The notes beneath the pieces are model-generated. The model saw only the letters and a list, made by a program, of their open reading frames with translations, searched no databases and was not told the origin of the DNA. From Alphaproteobacteria bacterium (GTDB lineage: Bacteria; Pseudomonadota; Alphaproteobacteria; JABAAW01), in the NCBI GenBank assembly GCA_014238625.1, contig JABAAS010000081.1, forward strand, positions 1-5,098: a DNA stretch of 5,098 nt, given 5' to 3'. The position numbers were made by a program, and so were the translations under genes. Positions 1 to 5,025 of the stretch are shown one piece after another (position 1 is the stretch's first letter; every line of letters starts with the position of its first letter).

Positions 1-153
1 TTAGCGAGTTAACCAACCTTATTTAGCCAGCTTGGTTACTGCCTGCTTTCTTTAGCGAGTTAACCAACCTTCTTTAGCCAGCTTGGTTACTGCCTGCTTT
101 CTTTAGCGAGTTAACCAACCTTCTTTAGCCAGCTTGGTTACTGCCTGCTTTCT
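1..153. repeat. 51-bp tandem repeat, three copies, with internal inverted repeat
   Basis: Three head-to-tail copies start at 1, 52 and 103. They are identical except for one base (A at 21 against C at 72 and at the matching place in copy 3). The array begins at the window edge, so more copies may lie upstream. Each unit holds an imperfect inverted repeat: AGTTAACCAA (7-16 in copy 1) against TTGGTTACT (32-40), giving a 9-bp stem with one bulged T and a 15-nt loop. Each unit also has two related halves, one beginning TTAGCGAGTT and the other TTAGCCAGCTT, so it may itself come from an older duplication. The reverse-complement frames I read through the unit reach a stop within it, so I do not think it is coding. 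There are no unique spacers, which rules out CRISPR. Function unknown. Confidence 0.93.
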
Positions 154-197
154 TTAGTCATTTACCCCCGCCTTTCCCTCTTGGGTTACTATTAGCC
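154..197. repeat. Degenerate fourth copy of the 51-bp repeat
   Basis: The array seems to continue as a decayed copy. It opens with TTAG at 154, as the intact copies do, and contains GGTTACT at 184-190, about 3 bp earlier than the matching place in an intact unit. The material between is largely diverged and C/T-rich. A run of eight T follows at 198-205. Reading this as a decayed copy, and not as unrelated flank, is an inference from the two aligned blocks. Confidence 0.45.
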
Positions 198-252
198 TTT
201 TTTTTACCAGTAGACAAGCATTACTAGCAATTAGATAGATATTTTACTACTT

Positions 253-258
253 TATAAT
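253..258 (+). promoter_or_regulatory. Candidate -10 box upstream of the phosphatase gene
   Basis: A perfect TATAAT lies in an AT-rich stretch 58 bp before the ATG at 316. At the expected distance upstream only TTAGAT (231-236, 16-bp spacer) is present, a poor -35 match, so the box could depend on an activator or be chance in AT-rich DNA. A transcript from here would begin near 265 and carry a leader of about 50 nt that includes the mini-ORF at 281-322. Confidence 0.45.
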
Positions 259-315
259 TGCGCATTTTGTGGAACGAGCTATGCGTTTCTGTGGACTCTG
301 TGCTATGAGTTTTGT

Positions 316-1167
316 ATGTTGAGCGAGCATAGTAACATTGTAGCGGAGATTACGGAGTCTTGTCGAGTAGCCTCGTTGTTGAGAGAGACGGTCGAGCGGA
401 TTTTACTTCCTCGTTTTGGCAATTTAGGTTCGCAGGACATACATAGGAAGGGAGACGATTCGCTTGTAACGGAGGCTGATTTAGAGGCCGAGCGTTTTCT
501 CAGTGTCGAGCTAAGCGCTCTGGTTTCTGGTTCTCGAGTTCTTGGCGAGGAGTCTATCGCCAACGATTCTTCGCGTTTGCAAACTTTTGTTCGGGAGCAG
601 GCGGATTCTCCTTATTGGTTGATAGACCCTCTCGATGGCACTCGTAACTTTGTGAATGGTTCGGAGGTTTTTTGCTCGATGTTAGCGCTTGTTTTAGGCA
701 ATGAAGTTCGAGCGAGCTGGCTTTACGCGCATAAGGAAAGGAGCATATTTCACGCGATCGAGGGAGTTGGAGCATTTGTTGATAATCGCCCTATTCCGCC
801 TATTGAGTCTGTGGGGGTAGCTTCTAGTTGCGGCGGTGCTGTTAGGGACAAGCCGCGCGGTCGCATTTCTTGGACGAGGAAGCCGCTTTCTTACGATGAG
901 GAGCAACTTGAGCGTCTTAGTTCGGTTCGTTGTGCTGGTCAGGATTTTGTTGACTTGGCGTATGGTCGTATAGATTTTGCTTACTACAATAGGCTATGGC
1001 CTTGGGATCATGCACCTGGCGGTTTTTTGTTAAAGACTTTAGGTGGTTATTTAGGCGATTTTGATACGGGACGAGCTTACCTTCCGTATGAGCATGCTGG
1101 TCCTATTTTGGCGACAAGGGAGTCGTTGCGTTGGCAGGATTTGCAAAAGATACTAGGCAAGAGTTAA
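316..1167 (+). CDS. Inositol monophosphatase family protein
   Basis: A 283-residue protein of the Mg2+-dependent, Li+-sensitive phosphomonoesterase fold (IMPase/FBPase/CysQ superfamily), probably cytosolic. All the family's metal-site motifs are visible: KGDDSLVTEAD at 45-55, GEES at 77-80, the signature WLIDPLDGT at 101-109 followed by NFVNG, and WPWDHAPGG at 228-236 with the third metal-binding Asp at 231. The length is normal and the protein looks intact. The NFVNG block after the signature resembles IMPases more than CysQ or HisN, but the substrate cannot be read from sequence; inositol-1-phosphate, another sugar phosphate or a nucleotide phosphate all remain possible. ATG 316 is the only upstream in-frame start after the stop at 232-234. 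It has no clear Shine-Dalgarno sequence, only a weak GAG at 307-309. The last codons and stop are duplicated directly downstream. No other gene is close enough to imply its role. Confidence 0.92.
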   Translation: MLSEHSNIVAEITESCRVASLLRETVERILLPRFGNLGSQDIHRKGDDSLVTEADLEAERFLSVELSALVSGSRVLGEESIANDSSRLQTFVREQADSPYWLIDPLDGTRNFVNGSEVFCSMLALVLGNEVRASWLYAHKERSIFHAIEGVGAFVDNRPIPPIESVGVASSCGGAVRDKPRGRISWTRKPLSYDEEQLERLSSVRCAGQDFVDLAYGRIDFAYYNRLWPWDHAPGGFLLKTLGGYLGDFDTGRAYLPYEHAGPILATRESLRWQDLQKILGKS

Positions 1168-1179
1168 GGCAAGAGTTAA
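1156..1179. repeat. 12-bp tandem duplication spanning the phosphatase stop codon
   Basis: GGCAAGAGTTAA occurs at 1156-1167 and again, perfectly, at 1168-1179. The first copy encodes the last three residues and the TAA stop, so the duplication adds a second in-frame TAA 12 bp downstream. A weaker third echo (CAAGAGCTGGCAA) follows at about 1183-1195. Confidence 0.9.
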
Positions 1180-1200
1180 CAACAAGAGCTGGCAATGAGA

Positions 1201-1215
1201 TATTTTTCAAAAATA
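1201..1215. promoter_or_regulatory. Perfect AT-rich palindrome in the intergenic spacer
   Basis: TATTTTT-C-AAAAATA has 7-bp arms around one central base. The one-base centre makes it a poor RNA hairpin, so if functional it is more likely a binding site for a dimeric protein or a curved A-tract element. It lies immediately upstream of the candidate -35 box of the oxidoreductase gene. No regulator can be named. Confidence 0.35.
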
Positions 1216-1216
1216 A

Positions 1217-1245
1217 TTGCAAAAGAGGCTCAGCAAAATGATAAA
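1217..1245 (+). promoter_or_regulatory. Candidate promoter for the oxidoreductase gene
   Basis: TTGCAA (1217-1222) and GATAAA (1240-1245) each match the sigma-70 consensus at four of six positions and are 17 bp apart. They lie in an AT-rich island in otherwise balanced DNA. Transcription would start near 1252, giving a leader of about 35 nt. The -10 element lies within the 1237-1254 dyad, a layout typical of repressible promoters. This is a consensus match only. Confidence 0.4.
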
Positions 1246-1254
1246 AATATCATT
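1237..1254. promoter_or_regulatory. 7-bp inverted repeat overlapping the candidate -10 box
   Basis: AATGATA (1237-1243) and TATCATT (1248-1254) are perfect inverted arms around AAAA. The dyad covers the candidate -10 hexamer, so it could be an operator. It is unlikely to be a terminator for the phosphatase gene, because the stem has only one G-C pair and no T-run follows. Confidence 0.4.
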
Positions 1255-1271
1255 AGCTTGAGAAAATAGAT

Positions 1272-1277
1272 AAGGGA
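1272..1277 (+). promoter_or_regulatory. Shine-Dalgarno site of the oxidoreductase gene
   Basis: AAGGGA lies 9 nt before ATG 1287. It is the clearest ribosome binding site in the window and fixes that start. The other three genes have only weak purine-rich stretches before their starts. Confidence 0.6.
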
Positions 1278-1286
1278 TGTATTTTT

Positions 1287-2243
1287 ATGAGTCGAGTTAG
1301 TTTTCTTGGATTAGGAGTTATGGGTTTTCCGATGGCTGGTCACCTTCTAGTGGGCGGTCATGATGTTTGCGTTTATAACCGCACTAGCGCGAAGGCGGAG
1401 AGATGGCTTGAGCATTATGGCGCGCGTTATACTGCGGAAGGAGGCGGTGATGGAGATAAAGTAAGCACTTCGAGTGCTAGCCCTTGCTACAGTTCAGCGC
1501 CTACGCCGCGCGCTGCTGTTATGGATTCAGATTTTATTTTCATTTGCCTTGGTGGTGATAATGATGTGCGCGAGCTGTTAGATGGCGAGGATGGAGTTTT
1601 TGCGGGAGTTAAACGCGGAGCGATCATAGTAGACCACACGACGACCTCTGCGCGCTTTGCTCGCGAGAGCCATAGTCAGGCGAGTGAGAGGGACATAGGT
1701 TTTGTTGATGCGCCGGTTTCTGGCGGAGAGAAGGGAGCGCAAACGGGCAAGCTTAGCGTTATGTGCGGAGGCGATTTGGGTTACTACGAGCAGGCGCAAC
1801 CGCTTATGGATTGCTACGCCGAGCGTTGTGTTCTTATGGGTTCGAGCGGAGCGGGTCAGTTATCGAAGATGGTCAATCAGATTTGCATAGCTGGTGTTTT
1901 GCAGGGCTTATCGGAGGGTTTGCATTTTGCGCAATGCGCGGGTTTAGATAGTAAGAAGTTATTGTCGATTATCAGCAAGGGTGCGGCACAATCGTGGCAG
2001 ATGGACAATCGAGGTGAGAGCATGACAGAGGGTTCTTTCAACTTTGGGTTTGCGACAAAATGGATGCTTAAAGATTTAGGCTTTTGTTTAGAGGAGGCGG
2101 AGCGTAACGGAGCGAACTTGACACTAGTTAAGGAGATTGCGGGCTACTATGAGGAGCTGCAAACCTCGGGTCATGCTCTTTCGGACAGCTCTGCGTTGAT
2201 AACAAGGCTAAACAAGGCTAAACAAGGCATAGAAAAGGCATAG
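1287..2243 (+). CDS. NAD(P)-dependent oxidoreductase, 3-hydroxyisobutyrate dehydrogenase family
   Basis: A 318-residue cytosolic beta-hydroxyacid dehydrogenase (HIBADH/GarR/tartronate semialdehyde reductase superfamily), which oxidises a 3-hydroxyacid or reduces the matching semialdehyde. The N-terminal Rossmann motif is GLGVMGFPMAGHL (8-20). The substrate-binding signature is DAPVSGGEKGAQTGKL (141-156). The catalytic lysine is K194 in GAGQLSKMVNQ, and K262-D263 form the family's later KDLG motif. The stretch HFAQCAGLD to GAAQSWQMDNRG is characteristic of an alphaproteobacterial clade usually left without a specific substrate. Residues about 51-75 form a Gly- and Ser-rich segment (GGGDGDKVSTSSASP and following) between the nucleotide-binding strands, longer than I expect there; it looks like an insertion in a surface loop. 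The C-terminus (LNKAKQGIEKA) is encoded by a tandem-repeat tract. The ppiD ATG lies 22 bp downstream with no terminator between, so co-transcription is likely. Family call is firm; substrate is unknown. Confidence 0.93.
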   Translation: MSRVSFLGLGVMGFPMAGHLLVGGHDVCVYNRTSAKAERWLEHYGARYTAEGGGDGDKVSTSSASPCYSSAPTPRAAVMDSDFIFICLGGDNDVRELLDGEDGVFAGVKRGAIIVDHTTTSARFARESHSQASERDIGFVDAPVSGGEKGAQTGKLSVMCGGDLGYYEQAQPLMDCYAERCVLMGSSGAGQLSKMVNQICIAGVLQGLSEGLHFAQCAGLDSKKLLSIISKGAAQSWQMDNRGESMTEGSFNFGFATKWMLKDLGFCLEEAERNGANLTLVKEIAGYYEELQTSGHALSDSSALITRLNKAKQGIEKA

Positions 2244-2264
2244 AACGAGGCACAGAACAAGTCA
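2201..2264. repeat. Decaying 10-12-bp tandem repeat across the oxidoreductase stop and ppiD upstream region
   Basis: AACAAGGCTA occurs perfectly at 2201-2210 and 2211-2220. The series continues with drifting 10-12-bp relatives ending in AGGCATAG at 2225-2232 and 2236-2243, then GAGGCACAG at 2247-2255 and CAAGTCAT at 2258-2265. The TAG at 2241-2243 is the gene's stop. The earlier TAG at 2230-2232 is out of frame. The tract fills the whole gap to ppiD, whose ATG shares its last two letters of overlap region, and leaves it no obvious Shine-Dalgarno site; the nearest GAGG (2247-2250) is 15 nt away. Confidence 0.8.
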
Positions 2265-2265
2265 T

Positions 2266-4323
2266 ATGTTACAATCAATCAAAGGCTCTCTCAGCTCTGC
2301 TTGGCTACGCTACAGCCTATTCGGAGTGCTAATTATGAGCTTTGGCTTCTGGGGGGTAGGCGACATTTTACGCCGCATAGTGACACCAACCAACGCGCCG
2401 CTAGTGGAGGGTCGCGGAGTTTCGATCGACCACGAGCTTTTTGCGCAAACTTGGCAACGAGCGACGGCGCCCTTTCGCGCCCAAGGCTTGTCGAACGAGC
2501 AGCTTCTGGCAGGCGCTCTCCCGCATTTGTTGCTAGAGCGTCTAGTGGCGAGAGCCTTGCTACAAAAGGAGAGCAAGCGTTTGGAGATTGCGGTTCCGCC
2601 CTCGGTTTTGCGCAAGGTTTTGGCGGACAACCCGCTTTTTGCTGGTGAGGACGGCAAGTTTGCGGGCTGGCAGTTTGCGTCTTTTTTGCGCGAATCGGGC
2701 TTGAGCGAGGAGGCATACCTAGAGGAGCTAGGCAGTAATCTTATAGAGGCGAGCCTACTGGACAATTTGAGCTTCGGTGTTTCTTTACCAGAATCCTTTA
2801 TCCGTTACTTACTAGCGGGGAGACTTGAGCAGCGCAGTTTAGAGATTCTACGAGTTCCAGCCATCCGCGCCTCTTCGATTAGCGATCCTGGCGATAAGAA
2901 GTTGCAAGATTTCATGCGCGATGAGGAGTCGCTGTTTCGTCTATCGGAATACCGCAAATTTTCGTTTCTGGTAATCCGCCCTATTGTTGCGGATAGGGTC
3001 TCTGATTCGACGCTACGGGCGGAATACGAAGCGCGTAGAGAATCGCTCACGAGCCCAGAACTGCGCTCCTACAGCCAATTATTTTTTGAGGAGGAATCCC
3101 CAGCCCGCAAGGTAATTGAGAGCTATCGGGGGGGCGAGGAAGGAGCAACCAAGACTTTACAACAAGCGGCGCGAGCGGACACAAGCAACATAGAAATCAG
3201 CACGCCAATCAGCCTTCTCAAGCAAAGTCGCGAGGATATTCTCGATGAGGCGATAGCCGATGGAGTTTTTTCGCTCGGCTCTGCTGGCGATGTGGCATTG
3301 GTAGAGGGTAGCCTTGGCTGGTATGTGATACGCTTGGATGTGCTGTTGCCGTCGAGACTTGCGAGCTTTGACGACTTGCGCGATGAGCTGGCTAAACTAA
3401 TTGCGCTCGAACAAGCTAGCGAGCAGTATGAAAAGGACATAGCGCAAGCGGAAGATATGATACTGACTGGCGCATCGCTCGAGGAGATTGCTGAGAGCGT
3501 TGGCGGCAAAATAGAAGAGACTTTATTGCTCGACGGGCAAGGACAAATAAAACGCGGTATTAATGAGACTGGCTCTTTCGACCAAAATCTGAAGAAACTG
3601 TCGCTGAGTGAAAGCGATGAAGCGGCACTACTAGAGCTAGGTTTCTCCCTATCGAGTATTGGGGAGGTTGCCTCTGGTTTGGAGATTTTAGGGGAAAGCG
3701 ATACTACATCACCCACTACCTCACCGACTGCCTCGCCAACTATTTCACCTAGAGTTATTTTATTGAGCTTGCAAGAGTTGCAAGAACCTAGACTAGCGAC
3801 ACTTGGTGCATCTAATCGCGAGCGAGTTCTCTCTATCTATCGAGGCTTGAATGTCGACAAGCAGGTTTTGGCACGCACTAATGAGATAGCCGATTCTGCG
3901 AGGCTGGACTCTTCCTCTTCTGCCAGCCCTTTGTCAGCGGTTGCGCGCAAGGAAGGCTTGGCGTTACAGCGAGCTATGGTTACACGCGATGCGAAAGATT
4001 GGCAATCGGGTTTCTTGGAGGCGATTTTCATAGCCCAAATAGGCGATGTTTTAACGACCTTTAGCGACAATCAGAACGCTCACCTAGTTGTGCGCTTGTC
4101 TGGTATTTCGCGCCCTAGACTGCAAAGTCTTACGGTTAAGGAGGTTGCCGCCTTTACAAAGGAGGTTGGAGAAGACCGAGAACTTCCACTAGCGGTATAT
4201 CAGCAGGTGTTAGAGTCGCGCGCTGATTTAGAGATTAACGAAGAGTCTTTCAAAAGTTTTATTTCTCCTAGTGGCTCCCGAGAAGGCAACTTGCAAGAGG
4301 CTACGCAAGGGTTCAATCAATAA
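2266..4323 (+). CDS. ppiD: PpiD-like membrane-anchored peptidyl-prolyl isomerase (SurA_N/parvulin)
   Basis: A 685-residue periplasmic folding factor tethered to the inner membrane. Proteins of this family bind newly exported polypeptides near the Sec translocon. One hydrophobic segment at about 13-33 (WLRYSLFGVLIMSFGFWGVG) has basic K6 and R15 around its start and no signal cleavage site, giving an N-in, C-periplasmic topology. Residues about 40-190 match the SurA-like N-terminal chaperone region, including the PpiD hallmark NPLFAGEDGKFAGWQF (122-137). Residues about 264-380 fit a parvulin domain ending GSLGWYVIRLDVLLPSRLASFDDLRDEL (348-375). I did not verify catalytic residues, and many family members are poor isomerases. 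A Ser-Pro-Thr repeat at 482-495 interrupts the C-terminal half. The length is slightly above the roughly 620-640 usual for the family. ATG 2266 is the first start after the in-frame TAG at 2230-2232. The position directly before trpE matches other alphaproteobacteria. The symbol is by family resemblance. Confidence 0.88.
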   Translation: MLQSIKGSLSSAWLRYSLFGVLIMSFGFWGVGDILRRIVTPTNAPLVEGRGVSIDHELFAQTWQRATAPFRAQGLSNEQLLAGALPHLLLERLVARALLQKESKRLEIAVPPSVLRKVLADNPLFAGEDGKFAGWQFASFLRESGLSEEAYLEELGSNLIEASLLDNLSFGVSLPESFIRYLLAGRLEQRSLEILRVPAIRASSISDPGDKKLQDFMRDEESLFRLSEYRKFSFLVIRPIVADRVSDSTLRAEYEARRESLTSPELRSYSQLFFEEESPARKVIESYRGGEEGATKTLQQAARADTSNIEISTPISLLKQSREDILDEAIADGVFSLGSAGDVALVEGSLGWYVIRLDVLLPSRLASFDDLRDELAKLIALEQASEQYEKDIAQAEDMILTGASLEEIAESVGGKIEETLLLDGQGQIKRGINETGSFDQNLKKLSLSESDEAALLELGFSLSSIGEVASGLEILGESDTTSPTTSPTASPTISPRVILLSLQELQEPRLATLGASNRERVLSIYRGLNVDKQVLARTNEIADSARLDSSSSASPLSAVARKEGLALQRAMVTRDAKDWQSGFLEAIFIAQIGDVLTTFSDNQNAHLVVRLSGISRPRLQSLTVKEVAAFTKEVGEDRELPLAVYQQVLESRADLEINEESFKSFISPSGSREGNLQEATQGFNQ
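3709..3750 (+). repeat. 12-bp in-frame tandem repeat encoding (SPTx)n in PpiD
   Basis: About three and a half copies of a 12-bp unit encode SPTTSPTASPTISP (residues 482-495). Third positions vary between copies (TCA/TCG, CCC/CCG/CCA/CCT) while Ser, Pro and Thr are kept. That points to selection on the peptide, or to an old expansion. It is probably a flexible linker between the parvulin part and the C-terminal region. A two-copy 9-bp repeat encoding LQELQE follows at 3769-3786. Confidence 0.75.
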
Positions 4324-4333
4324 GATCAATAAC
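4316..4333. repeat. 9-bp tandem duplication spanning the ppiD stop codon
   Basis: ATCAATAAG (4316-4324) is followed directly by ATCAATAAC (4325-4333), eight of nine bases identical. The first copy contains the ppiD TAA (4321-4323), and the unit of 9 puts a second TAA in frame at 4330-4332. Confidence 0.7.
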
Positions 4334-4336
4334 CGC

Positions 4337-4364
4337 CTTAGCTGGTAGAGCTTAGCTGGTAGAG
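4337..4364. repeat. 14-bp perfect tandem duplication in the ppiD-trpE spacer
   Basis: CTTAGCTGGTAGAG occurs at 4337-4350 and again at 4351-4364 with no mismatch, which suggests a recent event. It lies in untranslated DNA, where a unit that is not a multiple of three is tolerated. No function is apparent. Confidence 0.9.
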
Positions 4365-4380
4365 CGGGATATCAGTCGCC

Positions 4381-4408
4381 CTATCTCTTGCTGAGAGATA
4401 GAGAGATA
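4381..4408 (+). promoter_or_regulatory. Hairpin with two alternative right arms just before trpE
   Basis: CTATCTCT (4381-4388) pairs perfectly with AGAGATAG (4394-4401) around a 5-nt loop, an 8-bp stem ending 9 nt before the trpE ATG. The right arm belongs to an 8-bp tandem duplication, GAGAGATA at 4393-4400 and 4401-4408. The left arm could therefore pair instead, over 7 bp, with the second copy (4402-4408), which abuts the start codon. The purine-rich copies are also the only material that could serve as a ribosome binding site. No T-run follows, so it is not a terminator. A role in controlling trpE translation is an inference. Confidence 0.5.
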
Positions 4409-4410
4409 AT

Positions 4411-5025
4411 ATGGATTTTTTTCCTTCGCGTTCAAATTTTCACAGCCTTCACGACAAGGGTGAGGCACAAATTTTATATTGTTTTCTCGAAGCTGATTTA
4501 GAGACTCCGATTTCTGCTTGGTTGAAACTAACGCGCGCGCCCTATAAGGGTTATGAGCAAGCGCGTCAGGCTTGCCTTTTTGAGTCGGTTGAGGGGGGCT
4601 GCCATCGTGGTCGTTATAGCATAGTTGCGCTTGCGCCAGATTTAGTTGTGCGCGGAGTTGGCGAGAGATTGTCGGTTATGCGAGTTGCGGGCAAGAGTTC
4701 TGGTTCTGGCAAATTTTCGGAGATTGCGGAGAAGGGTTTTGCGGGCTTGCGCAAACTATGGGCAGAGTCTCGCATCGAGCTTGCAGCTTTACCTCAGGGT
4801 TCATTACCCGATGATTTTCCGCCGATGTTTTCTGGTTTATTTGGCTATATGGGCTTCGATACTGTTCGTTTATTCGAGGATATAGGCGAGAGTAAAGCCG
4901 ACCCCTTAGATATGGCTGACTGGTTTTTCATCCGCCCGTCATTAGTAGCGATTTTTGATTCTTTACAATCTTGCGTATATCTTGTTAGTCTTGTTAGTCT
5001 CGTTAGTCTCGTTTGCCTCAGGTAA
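4411..5025 (+). CDS. trpE: Anthranilate synthase component I (TrpE), N-terminal part, frame broken
   Basis: TrpE converts chorismate to anthranilate, with TrpG supplying ammonia, as the first step of tryptophan synthesis in the cytosol. This 204-residue frame covers the N-terminal regulatory domain: LETPISAWLKL at 30-40, the Trp-feedback site LFESVEGG (56-63) with RGRYS (66-70), GLFGYMGFD (142-150) and RPSLVAIFD (175-183). Complete TrpE is about 500 residues, so the catalytic chorismate-binding domain is missing. The frame ends in LVSLVSLVSLV (191-201), from a 9-bp repeat, then CLR and TAA. Homology seems to resume in the frame starting at 5012, so this is probably a frameshifted trpE cut by the window edge, not a short protein. 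A sequencing error, a natural mutation or programmed frameshifting are all possible. ATG 4411 suits the family's N-terminus; the only candidate ribosome site is the repeated GAGAGATA before it. Confidence 0.85.
   Translation: MDFFPSRSNFHSLHDKGEAQILYCFLEADLETPISAWLKLTRAPYKGYEQARQACLFESVEGGCHRGRYSIVALAPDLVVRGVGERLSVMRVAGKSSGSGKFSEIAEKGFAGLRKLWAESRIELAALPQGSLPDDFPPMFSGLFGYMGFDTVRLFEDIGESKADPLDMADWFFIRPSLVAIFDSLQSCVYLVSLVSLVSLVCLR
4981..5007 (+). repeat. 9-bp tandem repeat (Leu-Val-Ser) at the end of the trpE frame
   Basis: CTTGTTAGT occurs at 4981-4989 and 4990-4998, then CTCGTTAGT at 4999-5007, followed by a partial copy CTCGTT at 5008-5013. It encodes LVS three times plus LV. The 9-bp unit keeps frame, so copy-number change alone would not break the gene. 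The frame is lost immediately after the array, at the T-run 5012-5014. Confidence 0.88.

Noticed and set aside
1..200. CRISPR array
   Set aside because: The 51-bp units are directly contiguous and there are no unique spacers.
176..205. Intrinsic terminator before the eight-T run at 198-205
   Set aside because: The best stem before it is about four pairs with a G-U wobble (GGTT 184-187 with AGCC 194-197), too weak, and no upstream gene is visible to terminate.
2310..2765. Overlapping open frames on both strands in the 5' part of ppiD
   Set aside because: They are antisense or shifted shadows of the ppiD coding region, with atypical Arg/Ser-rich composition.
3123..3716. 197-codon open frame on the minus strand inside ppiD
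   Set aside because: It lies wholly within a well-supported gene, is dominated by Ser runs mirrored from the ppiD codons, and resembles no family I recognise.
4324..4410. Tryptophan leader peptide and attenuator before trpE
   Set aside because: The spacer has no ATG or GTG start. The TGG codons in the 14-bp repeat are each followed directly by TAG, and no terminator hairpin with a T-run exists.
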